Part shown: one piece after another, positions 19,876-29,325 of the stretch | Position numbering within the stretch: position 1 is the first letter of the stretch | Layout: every line of letters begins with the position of its first letter | DNA from: Acidobacteriota bacterium | GTDB lineage: Bacteria; Acidobacteriota; Terriglobia; Terriglobales; Acidobacteriaceae | Direction of reading: 5' to 3' | NCBI GenBank assembly: GCA_013285705.1 | Contig: JABDHA010000010.1 | Span: 1 to 62,324 of the forward strand | Length of the DNA: 62,324 bases | The notes under the pieces: model-generated | What the model was told of the DNA's origin: nothing | What the model saw: only the letters and a program-made list of their open reading frames with translations | Database searches by the model: none | Made by a program: the position numbers and the translations under genes

Positions 19876-22536
19876 ATGGCAGACGATCAAAATCCCCAAC
19901 TTCCCCTCGGCAATGGCAGCAGCGGTGACGGACCAACTGGACCCGGAGCAGCCAATCTTATCCCGATCAACATTGAAGACGAGATGCGGCAGTCGTATCT
20001 CGCGTATTCGATGTCGGTCATCATCGGCCGCGCCTTGCCCGACGTGCGTGACGGTCTCAAGCCAGTGCATCGCCGCATTCTGTACGGCATGCACGACATG
20101 GGCCTGCAACATAACAAGAAGTACACGAAGTGCGCCAAGGTCGTCGGTCATGTGATGGGCAACTACCATCCGCATGGCGACTCGGCCATTTACGACACCA
20201 TGGTGCGTCTGGCGCAGCCCTTCAGCATGCGCTACGTGCTGGTGGATGGACAGGGCAACTTCGGCTCGGTCGACGGCGATATGCCCGCGGCCATGCGCTA
20301 TACCGAATGCCGCCTGATGAAAGTCGCTGGCGAGATGCTCGCGGATATCGACCAGGAGACGGTCGACTTTGTCCCCAATTATGACGAGTCCACCTTCGAG
20401 CCGTCGGTACTGCCCGCGCGCATTCCGAATCTCATCGTCAATGGCGCAAATGGCATCGCCGTCGGTATGGCGACGAATATTCCGCCGCACAACTTGACTG
20501 AAGTGATCAATGCCGCCATCGAAATGATCAACAATCCGCATGCCGGACTGGCCGAAGTGCTGAAGCACGTACATGGGCCAGACTTCCCGACAGGCGGTTT
20601 TCTTTACGGACGCAGCGGCATTGAAAATGCCTACAAAACAGGTCGCGGACGCTTCCTGATTCGCGCCAAATGCGCCACGGAGAACATGGCGCAGGGGCGC
20701 CAGTCGATCATCGTCAGCGAAATTCCTTTCCAGGTCAACAAGAACACGCTGATCAAGCGCATCGCCGAGCTGGTCAACGAGAAAATCATCGACGAGATAT
20801 CCGATGTTCGCGATGAGAGCGACCGCGATGGCATGCGCATCGTCATCGAATTGAAGCGCGGCGCGGAAGCGCAGATCGTCCTGAATCAGCTCTACAAGCA
20901 CACGCAGATGCAGGAGAGCTTCTCGATGATCTTCCTGGCCGTAGTGAACGGCCAGCCGCGTGAGCTACCGCTGCCCGATGCGATCCGCCACTTCCTCGAT
21001 CACCGCATCGACGTGGTCCGCCGCCGCACGGCCTTCCTGCTGCGCAAGGCGCGCGAGCGCGAGCACATCCTGCTCGGCTACCAGATCGCGCTCGATCACC
21101 TGGACAATGTGATCAAGATTATTCGCGGCTCGTCTTCGCGTGGGGATGCTCGCGAAAATCTCTTCCAGTTCTTCTCCGGCAAGACGATCACTGTGCGCGA
21201 CCAGGCATTGGCCGGTGTGAAGCTCGATCCGGCGCGCTATGCCATTGATCCTGCGACGCTGATCACACCGACACTGACGCTCAGCTATCGCCAGATCGAT
21301 GCGATTCTCGAATTGCAGCTGTATCGCCTGACGCAGCTTTCAATCGACGAGCTGCTCAAGGAACTGGCCGATGTGCGCGATCGCATCGCCGACTATGAAT
21401 CGATTCTGGGCTCGGAAAAGAAGCTGCGCGCCGTCATCGTGAAGGAACTCGAAGCCATCCGCAAGGATTACGGCGACGAGCGCCGCACGCAGATCATCGA
21501 TGAGACGGCAGAGCTGCAGCTCGAGGACCTGATCGCCGACGAGCAGGTCGCGGTAACCGTTTCTCATCAGGGATACCTGAAGCGGACACCGATCTCGACC
21601 TATCGCCAGCAGAGGCGTGGCGGGCAAGGGCGCACCGGCATGAAGACGCGCGAAGAAGATTTCGTTTCGCAGCTTATTGTCGATTCGACGCACGCCTATC
21701 TGCTCTGCTTCACCAACACGGGCCGCGTCTATTGGCTCAAGGTGTATGAGGTTCCCGATGTGGGCGTGGTGGGCAAGGGCAAGTCGATGCAGAGTCTGCT
21801 CAATCTGCAGGCCGGCGAGACCGTCCGCACAATTCTGCCCTTGCGGAATCTCGAAGAAGAGGGCAAGTTCATCTTCTTTGCCACCCGCAATGGCACGGTA
21901 AAGAAGACGCCGCTCAAGGACTTCTCGAATGTTATGGCACGTGGCATCATCGCCATCAGTATTGAAGAGGATGATGAGCTGATCGGTGTCCGCATCACGG
22001 ACAGCAATCAGATCGTCTTCCTCGCGACGCATGAAGGCATGGCCATCCGCTTCGATGAGAATGATGTTCGCTCCATGGGCCGCCCGGCTCGCGGCGTGCG
22101 CGGCATCGATCTCGGCAAGAAAGATTATCTCGTCGGTATTGCCGTCACTCCGCGCGAGCGCAGGAAGGACGAGGGCGGCGTGAACTGCGCTTGCCTGATC
22201 CTCAGCATCACGGAGAACGGCTTTGGCAAGCGCACGGATGTGGACGAGTACCGTCTGCAGACGCGCGGCGGCAAGGGCGTCATCAACGTGAAGACAACGG
22301 CGCGCAATGGCAAGGTCTCGTCCATTCAACTCGTAGACGAAACCTCGGAACTGATGGTCATCAGCCAGTACGGCAAGATCATCCGCATCGATACCAAGAC
22401 GATTCGCGAAGCCGGACGCTCAACCCAGGGCGTGAAGCTGCTGAACCTCGAAGACGAAGACAAGGTTGCAGCGGCAGTCGTCATTCCGCCTGAGGAAGCG
22501 AAACAGGAGCCGGAAAATGGCTCGTTGTTGCAGTAG
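19876..22536 (+). CDS. gyrA: DNA gyrase subunit A
   Basis: 886 residues from the ATG at 19876; a GTG at 19855 would add seven. GyrA cuts and rejoins DNA in the type II topoisomerase that introduces negative supercoils. The catalytic tyrosine is in [10 protein letters not shown] (residue 142 from the ATG). The quinolone-resistance region reads [18 protein letters not shown], with Ser and Asp at the usual wild-type resistance positions. The C-terminal beta-pinwheel carries the GyrA box QRRGGQG (579-585), which separates gyrase from topoisomerase IV ParC. A short acidic tail ends the protein. gyrB is not nearby. A hairpin terminator follows at 22560. Confidence 0.98.
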   Translation: MADDQNPQLPLGNGSSGDGPTGPGAANLIPINIEDEMRQSYLAYSMSVIIGRALPDVRDGLKPVHRRILYGMHDMGLQHNKKYTKCAKVVGHVMGNYHPHGDSAIYDTMVRLAQPFSMRYVLVDGQGNFGSVDGDMPAAMRYTECRLMKVAGEMLADIDQETVDFVPNYDESTFEPSVLPARIPNLIVNGANGIAVGMATNIPPHNLTEVINAAIEMINNPHAGLAEVLKHVHGPDFPTGGFLYGRSGIENAYKTGRGRFLIRAKCATENMAQGRQSIIVSEIPFQVNKNTLIKRIAELVNEKIIDEISDVRDESDRDGMRIVIELKRGAEAQIVLNQLYKHTQMQESFSMIFLAVVNGQPRELPLPDAIRHFLDHRIDVVRRRTAFLLRKAREREHILLGYQIALDHLDNVIKIIRGSSSRGDARENLFQFFSGKTITVRDQALAGVKLDPARYAIDPATLITPTLTLSYRQIDAILELQLYRLTQLSIDELLKELADVRDRIADYESILGSEKKLRAVIVKELEAIRKDYGDERRTQIIDETAELQLEDLIADEQVAVTVSHQGYLKRTPISTYRQQRRGGQGRTGMKTREEDFVSQLIVDSTHAYLLCFTNTGRVYWLKVYEVPDVGVVGKGKSMQSLLNLQAGETVRTILPLRNLEEEGKFIFFATRNGTVKKTPLKDFSNVMARGIIAISIEEDDELIGVRITDSNQIVFLATHEGMAIRFDENDVRSMGRPARGVRGIDLGKKDYLVGIAVTPRERRKDEGGVNCACLILSITENGFGKRTDVDEYRLQTRGGKGVINVKTTARNGKVSSIQLVDETSELMVISQYGKIIRIDTKTIREAGRSTQGVKLLNLEDEDKVAAAVVIPPEEAKQEPENGSLLQ

Positions 22537-22559
22537 AGACTGACCTAGAACCACCAAGT

Positions 22560-22586
22560 GAGGGCACCGAGACGATCGGTGCCCTC
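22560..22586 (+). terminator. Terminator after gyrA
   Basis: Perfect 11-bp stem GAGGGCACCGA/TCGGTGCCCTC with loop GACGA and a TTTGTTTCT tail, 23 bases after the gyrA stop. Confidence 0.9.
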
Positions 22587-22603
22587 TTTGTTTCTATGCG
22601 CGG

Positions 22604-23026
22604 TCATTCGGATTGCGCCTCGATCATCGCAATCTCCGGATTTGGATTCGACTGCGCGAGCTGCCTCTCTCGTTTGCCGATCGGAAGCGTAGCGGCGGTT
22701 CCTCTCCGTTGCTCCATAATTTCTCGCAGCACATAGTCCGTTTCATAGTGACGGAAGACGAGTTTCGATTGTTTTGCGAGACTTGCATCTTCATTGGCTG
22801 AGATATGAAGCAGCGTGTTGGTTTTGTGATCGGCTGAACTCAATCTCCATAGGCGATTCAGTTCGACCATGGAGACGACATAGCGTCCTGCGGGCAGGCG
22901 TACATTTTCAACGGTGAAGGCGAAGGGAATATTGACGGACATCAGCGGCCGGTCCTCGATCTGTGCATGGAGAAAGCGAACGGGCGCTAATAAAAATACG
23001 ACGAATAGAATGCGAAGAGCTTTCAT
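22604..23026 (-). CDS. Small secreted protein of unknown function
   Basis: 140 residues from the ATG at 23026, which has a CCCAGGAG ribosome site; the frame is open further upstream but has no better start. Residues 1-22 (MKALRILFVVFLLAPVRFLHAQ) form a signal peptide. The mature part has a beta-rich opening (VNIPFAFTVENVRLPAGRYVV) like small periplasmic proteins common in Acidobacteria, then a charged segment and a low-complexity C-terminal tail rich in Gln, Asn and Pro. No catalytic motif is visible. The 186 bases upstream to the next gene show no clear promoter. Confidence 0.75.
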   Translation of the reverse strand: MKALRILFVVFLLAPVRFLHAQIEDRPLMSVNIPFAFTVENVRLPAGRYVVSMVELNRLWRLSSADHKTNTLLHISANEDASLAKQSKLVFRHYETDYVLREIMEQRRGTAATLPIGKRERQLAQSNPNPEIAMIEAQSE

Positions 23027-23212
23027 AGGAATCTCCTGGGACTTGCCTTGAAAGCATCTTTGCCTCGAATCTCCATTTGGGCTATCTGGATTGGGCGAAC
23101 CAGCACGGAGAGCTGGCGAGCGGCATAGCGACATCGCATCAAGCTTTCGCAATCTGAAACGACTTTCGACAAATTCCCGCATGGCTCCCGCCCCTAAGTT
23201 GTAGGCTGATAT

Positions 23213-23965
23213 GTGCAGCCTGGTGCTCATCCTCGTCTTCGTGACCTGCTGGAACTGATTTTGGGCTACGGTCTTATCCTGGCCGTCATCTGGACGCCGA
23301 TGCCGGCGCAGCGCATTCTTTACTGGCTGGCCGTCACCTGCGTTATCGGCTTGACGCTTTTGCAAAAAAATTCATGGCGATCGCTGGGTCTTGCTCCAGC
23401 CCGGGCGTGGAGCGCGTCCTGGATTGTTGTGAGTGCGTTGGCGCTGGCGGCTCTTGCAGTTGTGATTGCAAAATTTGTCGGTACGTTCCATGCGCTTCCC
23501 CACTTCGGTAATGTGCCGTGGCACCTGCGGGTGGGTGGCTATGTTGTGTGGTCTTTCCTGCAGGAATTCCTGCTGCAGATCTACGTTCTGATGCGCCTCA
23601 TGCGGCTGCTCCCGCGGCGGTCCATCGCCATTGCGGCAGCGGCGCTTTTGTTCGCGGTAGCGCATATCCCAAATCCCGTGCTGGGGGTGCTTACGCTGGT
23701 GTGGGGCTTCATCGCCTGTCCGCTTTTCCTGCGCTACCGCAACCTGTATGCGCTGGGCCTGGCACACGCGATTCTGGGTCTCTGCGTGGCCATCACCGTG
23801 CCGGACGCGCTGCATCATCACATGCGGGTAGGGCTTGGTTATTTACGTTACCATCCCCGGCACCACAGAATTCAGCGGAGCAATGCGCCCCATACCGAAT
23901 CCACGCAGGCATGGGTAACGGACGAGGCTGCGATTCTTCTCTCGGCCCGCCAGGCGCGACCGTAA
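23213..23965 (+). CDS. CPBP-family membrane protein lacking the first catalytic Glu
   Basis: 250 residues from a GTG start. Six to eight membrane helices occupy residues 10-200, followed by a polar tail. It belongs to the CPBP/Abi (Rce1-like) intramembrane protease family: motif 2 FxxxH is F147-H151 in LLFAVAHIP, and motif 3 has H185 in LGLAHAILGL. Motif 1, normally EExxxR, reads Q117-E118-F-L-L-Q, so the general-base Glu and the Arg are both replaced. It may be an inactive or altered relative, acting as a partner or receptor. The last 94 bases overlap the 3' end of the convergent CPBP gene on the other strand, and the polar tail is encoded largely by this overlap. Confidence 0.7.
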   Translation: MQPGAHPRLRDLLELILGYGLILAVIWTPMPAQRILYWLAVTCVIGLTLLQKNSWRSLGLAPARAWSASWIVVSALALAALAVVIAKFVGTFHALPHFGNVPWHLRVGGYVVWSFLQEFLLQIYVLMRLMRLLPRRSIAIAAAALLFAVAHIPNPVLGVLTLVWGFIACPLFLRYRNLYALGLAHAILGLCVAITVPDALHHHMRVGLGYLRYHPRHHRIQRSNAPHTESTQAWVTDEAAILLSARQARP

Positions 23966-24750
23966 AAGATACCGGCAATCGACGCCAGCAGAACATAACG
24001 CCAGTTGAAGTGGACGGCACGTTTGTTGAAGTGCGAGAGGCCAAAGAGGATGGCTGTCACGATCAGCGAAGCCGTGCGCCCTATACGCCGCTCGAACAGA
24101 TTCTGCATCCAGCCGCGAAAGAAGATTTCTTCGGGTAGCGCAATCAGAAGATAGGTAAACAGCCACATGGCCGGCAGCAGCCATGGGCGATCGACATGGC
24201 CATGCCAGTGCAGAAATCCAATCGCGAGTCCCAGCAGAATCGCGATGGGCGTGTAGATCGCAAATTCGCGCAGTCCGATCTTCCAGTCTGTTTTGCGCCA
24301 ACGAAGATCGAAGCCGACGCCACTGAGTTGCCGGATTGCATGAAAGCCATATAATCCCGCGTCCAATAGGATCAGCTTGTTCACGGCCACGAGCGGATGC
24401 GGCCACGCCGCCTCAAACCAGCGCAGATCGACTGCCAGCCCAAGCGTGAACAGCACCAGAAAATCGAGCCAATGCCCACGCTGCTGCGGGTCCACCTTTG
24501 CGGCCAATGCCAGCAGCGTCGTTACCGCAACAGGAAGCATCAGGTACAGCAGAAGCCAGCCGAGGCGAAGTACATGAAGTGGCCCGCAGACGAGCAGGTA
24601 TGGCATGGCAAAAAGAGCGGGCAATACGAGCCTGAAAACAACCGGCAATTGAGCGATTGCCGTCGAACAGCGCTCACCAGCCAAGCCGAACAGAAATAAG
24701 GGAGCCAGAGCAAACACGGCTGCGGTCACGATCCACGGAGTCAGGTGCAT
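23872..24750 (-). CDS. CPBP-family intramembrane metalloprotease
   Basis: 292 residues from the ATG at 24750; the frame continues upstream to 24948 but that part would run into the TlpA-like gene and is not family-like. About eight helices. The CPBP motifs are complete: PEEIFFRGW (EExxxR), FGLSHF (FxxxH) and VTHACVD (HxxxD, where HxxxN is usual). Family members cleave prenylated or small peptide substrates in the membrane and serve bacteriocin maturation or immunity in other bacteria. It faces the degenerate CPBP gene with a 94-base 3' overlap. Its 5' end is divergent from the TlpA-like gene, 90 bases away. Substrate unknown. Confidence 0.85.
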   Translation of the reverse strand: MHLTPWIVTAAVFALAPLFLFGLAGERCSTAIAQLPVVFRLVLPALFAMPYLLVCGPLHVLRLGWLLLYLMLPVAVTTLLALAAKVDPQQRGHWLDFLVLFTLGLAVDLRWFEAAWPHPLVAVNKLILLDAGLYGFHAIRQLSGVGFDLRWRKTDWKIGLREFAIYTPIAILLGLAIGFLHWHGHVDRPWLLPAMWLFTYLLIALPEEIFFRGWMQNLFERRIGRTASLIVTAILFGLSHFNKRAVHFNWRYVLLASIAGIFYGRAWRAERRIAASSVTHACVDSVWGALLR

Positions 24751-24840
24751 CACGGCTTTTATGCTAGCGAATGAAGCGCGTTGTCTCCATCTTTTGACGG
24801 AGGCAAATTTACGGCCTACCCGATACACTCGCTTGAGCCG

Positions 24841-25365
24841 ATGAAAGCCTTCCTCTACGCTGCCCTTTTTTTTCTGCTTACTTTTTTCGTCACGGCCGCT
24901 TATGCGAAACGTGCGCCCAACCTCGAACTGAAAGACCTGAATGGTCACTCGCAGAAACTGGCAGCGCTACGAGGACAGGTCGTCGTGCTCAATTTCTGGG
25001 CGACGTGGTGCGGTCCATGCCAGGAAGAATTGCCGCGCTTATCGAAGCTGGCTGAGAGTTACTCAGGGAAGAATGTGCATTTTGTGGCAGTCTCCATCGA
25101 CGATCCGAAAGATCGCGCTAAAATTCAGCCCACGCTCGCGCGAGAGAATGTCAGCCTGGAGACGTGGATCGGTGCAAGCACAGACACGCTTGCCGGCTTC
25201 GGTCTGGGAGACATTGTTCCCGGCACAGCCATTCTTGATGAACATGGAGAGATCATCGCGCGCATCATGGGCGAAGCCCACGATGAAGATGTGCAGAGCG
25301 CGGTGGACTGGCTGCGGGGCGGACGCTCCGGACCAGCCCCGGCAGCCATTACGAAGAGGTACTAG
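24841..25365 (+). CDS. TlpA-like thiol-disulphide oxidoreductase
   Basis: 174 residues from the ATG at 24841. An N-terminal hydrophobic segment (residues 2-21) ending TAAYAK exports or anchors it outside the cytoplasm. A thioredoxin fold of the TlpA/ResA type follows, with active site W56-C57-G-P-C60 in FWATWCGPCQEELP and the cis-Pro region VPGTAILDEHG. Such proteins reduce disulphides, for instance in cytochrome c maturation, but no cytochrome genes are near. The stop codon directly abuts the stop codon of the convergent DUF5715-like gene. Confidence 0.9.
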   Translation: MKAFLYAALFFLLTFFVTAAYAKRAPNLELKDLNGHSQKLAALRGQVVVLNFWATWCGPCQEELPRLSKLAESYSGKNVHFVAVSIDDPKDRAKIQPTLARENVSLETWIGASTDTLAGFGLGDIVPGTAILDEHGEIIARIMGEAHDEDVQSAVDWLRGGRSGPAPAAITKRY

Positions 25366-26187
25366 CTACTGCACGCCTGCTGCGATCAAAGCGCTGCTGC
25401 TGCCGCGTTTGTGCAGAGTGTCTTTCGGTTGAACCGGCGGCGCATATGACTTATAGACCGTGATATGGAAGCAGGATTGATAGAACTCCTCTTCTACATC
25501 AATCTTTCCGGCGGCCTGCAGAGGCAGCAGGTAAGCCCGCATCCATGCGATTTCCGAGATCGACAATCCCTTCTTGGCAATGTCAATGGTGGCTCCGGTA
25601 AGGTGCGGCGAGGCGATGTCGCCCTCGGCGGGCGCTGCATTGCCATTGACTTCAATCAGATGGCGTTGGTATGCCACTGTCCGCACCGCAGAATTTACCT
25701 GGAGTGGACGGCGGAAGCGCTCATAGTGCACGCGGGCCAGATCGCTGAGGAAGTGAGACGTCCATGGACGGCAATAGCGCCGGTTCACGGGCAGCTCCGT
25801 GTTTACACGGAGCGACATGCTGACGGGCACGGCAACGAGAGCATGCTGGCCGCGAAGCTCATTCAGCTGTGCGTCGTCCTCGATGCGCTCCAGGCCATCG
25901 GCCTCGCTACGCTCATTCTGCCGTACGAGAGATGCGCGCGAGCCTTTGAGCGGCGGCAGCATGATCATCTTTGCATGCCTCAGCGGAACCTCGGGAATGG
26001 TCGCGGTTGCGGTTTCTTCTTTTGCTTCGAGAGCAGCGTGACGTGCACGAGCACTATGCCTGCTGCGCGTGTGGGGATGCGCGGAAACGGTGCGGACGCG
26101 AGTGTGCGGCTTCTTCTTGACCGCAAAGGCAGAAGTCCCCGTACTGGCAAGCAGCACGGTGGCAAGGAAAATAGGAAAACAGCGCAT
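25366..26187 (-). CDS. Secreted DUF5715-like protein
   Basis: 273 residues with an N-terminal signal peptide (MRCFPIFLATVLLASTGTSAFA), then a basic His/Arg-rich linker (residues 25-60). The C-terminal half holds LQVNSAVRTVAYQRHL, DIASPHLTGATIDIA and FHITVYKSY, which resemble the DUF5715 family and loosely the metal-binding pattern of M15-type D-Ala-D-Ala peptidases (SxHxxGxxxD...H). Peptidoglycan-related activity is therefore possible but unproven. It abuts the TlpA-like gene tail to tail. The domain name is from memory and should be treated as a family-level label. Confidence 0.75.
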   Translation of the reverse strand: MRCFPIFLATVLLASTGTSAFAVKKKPHTRVRTVSAHPHTRSRHSARARHAALEAKEETATATIPEVPLRHAKMIMLPPLKGSRASLVRQNERSEADGLERIEDDAQLNELRGQHALVAVPVSMSLRVNTELPVNRRYCRPWTSHFLSDLARVHYERFRRPLQVNSAVRTVAYQRHLIEVNGNAAPAEGDIASPHLTGATIDIAKKGLSISEIAWMRAYLLPLQAAGKIDVEEEFYQSCFHITVYKSYAPPVQPKDTLHKRGSSSALIAAGVQ

Positions 26188-26362
26188 GAGCGGGACCGCG
26201 GAGGTACCAGGAGCTTTCTCAGGCTACCGAACCGGGGGTGGGTCGGGAAGTATTGAGCTTGGTTCAGCGGTCCTCTAGTCCTGGGGCCGATTTTCATCGC
26301 AAGAAGGCTTTCATCGGGGTAAAATCGCGCCAATTAGTTAAGTATCTGATTTGCGAGGCCCT

Positions 26363-27106
26363 ATGAGCGATGTAGTTCCCGTACCCACGACGGCGCCGTT
26401 GAGCGAAGGACAGCGTATCGTCGACACCTTTGTGGCTCCCTCCAAAACGTTTGCCGATCTGCGGCGGAGTGCGGCGTGGTGGGGACCGCTGCTGGTCCTG
26501 ATTATCGTAAGCGCCCTGTTCTCGTTTGGTGTGCAACAGAAGGTCGGATGGGATAAGGTTTTTGAAAATAACATTCATCAAAGCCCAAAGCAGGAAGAGC
26601 AATTGAACCAGCTGCCGCCGGATCAGCTGGCTTCGAGGAAGGCCATTTCCGTAAAGATTACGCAAGTGATTTCGTATGTGTACTGGGTCATCCTGCTGAT
26701 CTTTACAGCGATCATCGCGTTGCTGGTCTGGGCTACTGTTAATTTCGGCTTTGGCGGAACAGCAAGCTACGGCCAAGTGTATGCCGTGTATATGTATGCC
26801 AATCTAGTCATGAATATCAAATACATTCTGGCCACGATTGCTCTTTTCGCGGGCCTCGCGCCCGATTCCTTCCTGCAACAGAACCCGGTGGGAACCAATT
26901 TGGCCTACTTTTTCACCGATTGGCCCAAGTGGCTTATCGCGTTAACCACACATATAGACATCTTTGAAATCTGGTCGGTTGTGTTGACCGTGATTGGCAT
27001 TTCTATCGTGGCTAAAGTGAAACGCGGGACGGCTGCGATCGCCGTCGTCGGCTGGTGGTTGTTGATCGTGTTGATTCTTACCGGGGTTGCGGCAGCACAG
27101 GGCTAG
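26363..27106 (+). CDS. YIP1 family membrane protein
   Basis: 247 residues from the ATG at 26363. A soluble N-terminus of about 30 residues carries RIVDTFVAPSKTFADLRRSAAWWGPLLV, the typical opening of bacterial YIP1-domain proteins. Five hydrophobic helices follow (about 45-62, 102-125, 138-165, 195-213, 222-244). The function is unknown in bacteria; eukaryotic YIP1 proteins act in vesicle traffic. The gene stands alone and is followed by a perfect 14-bp hairpin. The 175 bases upstream hold no other feature that I can support. Confidence 0.85.
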   Translation: MSDVVPVPTTAPLSEGQRIVDTFVAPSKTFADLRRSAAWWGPLLVLIIVSALFSFGVQQKVGWDKVFENNIHQSPKQEEQLNQLPPDQLASRKAISVKITQVISYVYWVILLIFTAIIALLVWATVNFGFGGTASYGQVYAVYMYANLVMNIKYILATIALFAGLAPDSFLQQNPVGTNLAYFFTDWPKWLIALTTHIDIFEIWSVVLTVIGISIVAKVKRGTAAIAVVGWWLLIVLILTGVAAAQG

Positions 27107-27116
27107 AGCTCCCAGA

Positions 27117-27151
27117 TTGCCTGCCTTTCGTCATCCGCGAAAGGCAGGCAA
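27117..27151 (+). terminator. Strong hairpin after the YIP1 gene
   Basis: Perfect 14-bp stem TTGCCTGCCTTTCG/CGAAAGGCAGGCAA with loop TCATCCG, ten bases after the stop. It has no T-tract (CTCTATATC follows), so it may end transcripts poorly or act mainly as an RNA-stabilising hairpin; its loop sequence recalls the dispersed repeat core. Confidence 0.55.
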
Positions 27152-27160
27152 CTCTATATC

Positions 27161-27189
27161 CTGCAAGCATCCCGGAAAAAGAGTATACT
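27161..27189 (+). promoter_or_regulatory. Predicted promoter and long leader of the cold-shock gene
   Basis: Weak -35 CTGCAA, a 17-base spacer and a strong -10 TATACT (27184-27189). Transcription would start near 27196, giving a leader of about 110 bases before the ATG at 27305, as in other cold-shock genes whose leaders fold differently with temperature. Confidence 0.5.
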
Positions 27190-27304
27190 GAAGCTACGCT
27201 CGATTCCGAGTGGGTTCTTGTTCGCACGTAATGCCGTCCAAAGCACTGCCTGCTCTACACCTTCCCGTTTTCAGCGAATACCAACACAAAGGAATACCCC
27301 CAAA

Positions 27305-27508
27305 ATGGAACAGGGTACAGTTAAGTGGTTTAACGACGCCAAGGGCTTCGGCTTCATTACGCGCGAGAGCAACAACGAAGACATCTTCGTACATTTCTCC
27401 GCGATCAACGCGAACGGCTTCCGCAGTCTTCAGGAAGGTCAGCGCGTTCAGTTCAACGTCGTGCGTGGCCCCAAGGGCTTCCAGGCCGAGAACGTTCAGC
27501 CTGCATAA
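27305..27508 (+). CDS. cspA: Cold-shock domain protein
   Basis: 67-residue single OB-fold protein that binds single-stranded RNA and DNA. The RNP1 motif is in KGFGFITR and RNP2 is DIFVHFS; the opening [17 protein letters not shown] is diagnostic. Length is standard (65-70). The ATG at 27305 has AAAGGA upstream; longer in-frame starts do not add family sequence. A predicted promoter and long leader precede it and a strong terminator follows, so it is a single-gene unit. Whether it is cold-induced or constitutive cannot be read from the sequence. The symbol denotes the family only. Confidence 0.96.
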   Translation: MEQGTVKWFNDAKGFGFITRESNNEDIFVHFSAINANGFRSLQEGQRVQFNVVRGPKGFQAENVQPA

Positions 27509-27533
27509 GTAGGACGGAACGATCTGTAAAAAA

Positions 27534-27560
27534 GAAAGCCCGGCTTCGTGCCGGGCTTTC
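27534..27560 (+). terminator. Terminator after the cold-shock gene
   Basis: Perfect 11-bp stem GAAAGCCCGGC/GCCGGGCTTTC with loop TTCGT; an AAA run precedes it and CTATTTCG follows, 25 bases after the stop. Confidence 0.88.
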
Positions 27561-27603
27561 CTATTTCGTGAAAACGACTTCAGCCCTCTATCCCAAAAAG
27601 AGC

Positions 27604-27632
27604 GCTGTCATCCTGAGCCGCAGGCGAAAAGC
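27604..27632. repeat. Single arm of the dispersed repeat
   Basis: CTGTCATCCTGAGCCGCAGG followed by CGAAAAGC, immediately beyond the fabF stop. It matches the TCATCCTGAGCGAAG core of the other copies. Confidence 0.5.
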
Positions 27633-28879
27633 TACTCCTGCCAGCGACGGAAGATCAGAGAGCCATTGGTGCCGCCGAAGCCGAATGAGTTCGACAGGGC
27701 AATATCGATGTGCAAAGGCCGCGGCGTGTTCGGCACGTAGCTCAGCCTGCACTCCGGGTCTTGCTCGTCGAGATTCATGGTAGGAGGAACTATCTGATCG
27801 AGCATCGCCATGATAGCGATACCGGCTTCGAGGCCGCCGGCGCCGCCTAAAAGGTGGCCGGTCATGGACTTGGTGGAGCTGATCAGCAGCTTGCCACTGG
27901 TTGCCTTCTCGCCAAAGAGCTTCTCCATTGCGGCGCTTTCAAGCACGTCGCCTACCGGCGTGGATGTCGCATGGGCATTCACGTACTGAATTTCATCCGG
28001 CTGAATGTGCGCGCTTTCGACGGCATTCTTCATGGCCCGATAGCAGCCTTCGCCCTCGGGAGCCATGCTGGTGATGTGAAAGGCATCCGCGCTCATGCCG
28101 TAACCGATGATTTCGGCCAGAATCTTTGCCCCGCGAGCTTTGGCAAATTCCAGATCTTCAAGGATCAGGATTCCCGCGCCTTCGCCAACGACAAAGCCAT
28201 CGCGATCTTTATCGAAGGGCCGGCATGCGTGCTCCGGATCGTCGTTGCGAGTAGAAAGCGCCCGCATCGCCGCGAAACCGCCAACGCCCATAGGCGTGAT
28301 GGCTGCCTCGGCCCCGCCCGCGATCATGGCGTCCGCATCGCCGCGCTGAATCATGCGGTAGGCGTCGCCAATGGAGTGCGCGCTGGTGGTGCAGGCGGTG
28401 GCTGTCGCCTCGTTCGGACCTTTTGCGCCGTACTTGATGCTGACCTGGCCGGCGGCGAGGTTGATGATGGCCGCAGGAATGAAGAACGGCGATATTTTGC
28501 GCGGTCCGCCCTGCAGCATGGCGCTGTGCTCGCGCTCGATGATGTCGAATCCACCGATGCCCGAGCCGATGTGCACGCCGACGCGCGTATCGTTTTCCGG
28601 AGTGATCTTGAGGCCGGACATCTCCATGGCCTCATGCGCGGCAGCAAGAGCGAAGTGGATGAAGCGCCCCATCTTCCGCGCTTCCTTCTTATCCACAAAG
28701 TTCAGCGGATCGAAGTTCTTCACTTCGGCTGCGAAAGTGACAGAGAAACCTGTCGTATCGAAGCCGGTGATGGGAGCCATCCCGCTCTTGCCTGCCAGCA
28801 GATTCTTCCAGACTTCGGGTGTTGTGTTGCCCACTCCACACAGCAGACCGATGCCCGTAACTACGACGCGCCGTTGCAA
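27632..28879 (-). CDS. fabF: Beta-ketoacyl-ACP synthase II
   Basis: 415-residue cytoplasmic condensing enzyme of fatty acid elongation: it adds malonyl-ACP to acyl-ACP with release of CO2. The catalytic triad is complete: C163 in ATACTTSAHSIG, H303 in NAHATSTPVGD and H342 in STKSMTGHLLGGAGG. GGAEAAITPMGVGGFAAMRALS and the C-terminal NSFGFGGTNGSLIF are also typical. It starts two bases after the acpP stop on the minus strand, so the two are cotranscribed and coupled. Length and motifs favour FabF over FabB. Confidence 0.97.
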   Translation of the reverse strand: MQRRVVVTGIGLLCGVGNTTPEVWKNLLAGKSGMAPITGFDTTGFSVTFAAEVKNFDPLNFVDKKEARKMGRFIHFALAAAHEAMEMSGLKITPENDTRVGVHIGSGIGGFDIIEREHSAMLQGGPRKISPFFIPAAIINLAAGQVSIKYGAKGPNEATATACTTSAHSIGDAYRMIQRGDADAMIAGGAEAAITPMGVGGFAAMRALSTRNDDPEHACRPFDKDRDGFVVGEGAGILILEDLEFAKARGAKILAEIIGYGMSADAFHITSMAPEGEGCYRAMKNAVESAHIQPDEIQYVNAHATSTPVGDVLESAAMEKLFGEKATSGKLLISSTKSMTGHLLGGAGGLEAGIAIMAMLDQIVPPTMNLDEQDPECRLSYVPNTPRPLHIDIALSNSFGFGGTNGSLIFRRWQE

Positions 28880-28881
28880 AG

Positions 28882-29127
28882 CTACTTGCCGCCTTTCGCG
28901 TTTTTCTCGATGTAGTCGATGGCGTCCTTCACGGTCTTGATCTTCTCGGCGTCCTCGTCGGGAATTTCAAGGTCGAAGGCTTCCTCGAACTGCATCACCA
29001 GCTCGACCACGTCGAGCGAGTCGGCGCCAAGGTCTTCCTGAAAAGATGCGCTGGGAGTCACTTCGGCTTCATCCACCTGAAGCTGCTCGACGATGATCTG
29101 CTTTACTTTCTCTTCCACTGCTGCCAT
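28882..29127 (-). CDS. acpP: Acyl carrier protein
   Basis: 81-residue acidic four-helix protein that carries acyl chains on phosphopantetheine attached to S37 in the [12 protein letters not shown] motif. The ATG at 29127 has an ACAGGAG ribosome site. It is the first gene of an acpP-fabF pair on the minus strand, an arrangement seen in most bacteria. The 198 bases between its start and rmuC must hold divergent promoters; I see AT-rich patches on the minus strand but no confident boxes. Confidence 0.97.
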   Translation of the reverse strand: MAAVEEKVKQIIVEQLQVDEAEVTPSASFQEDLGADSLDVVELVMQFEEAFDLEIPDEDAEKIKTVKDAIDYIEKNAKGGK

Positions 29128-29325
29128 GCGTTTCTCCTGTCCATCGATAACGGCACAAAATTTTGGTCAAAAACTCTCCGGAAACGACCGTTGCCTTGAG
29201 GCACACGAATACCGAGCTCCGAAATTTCAAGTCTACTTAGGCCTTAAGAAGGTGTAAAGCGCGGCTGAGCAGATTGCCGGGGACGAGCCGTGCTTTGTTT
29301 GCGTTTCGGTGGCAGTATAGTCGCT

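Noticed and set aside
22604-23365. Full 253-residue version of the small secreted protein.
   Set aside because: The signal peptide and a strong ribosome site place the start at 23026; the upstream part is Arg/Gln-rich filler without family features.
12571-28915. Long open frames opposite or inside clear genes, for example minus-strand frames across the DUF885 gene (12571-13149), galU (14246-15181), GH47 (17068-17883) and gyrA (21340-22329), and a + strand frame across fabF (27854-28915).
   Set aside because: They follow the third-position GC bias of the real gene, carry no domain pattern, lack ribosome sites and have skewed compositions rich in Arg, His or Ala.
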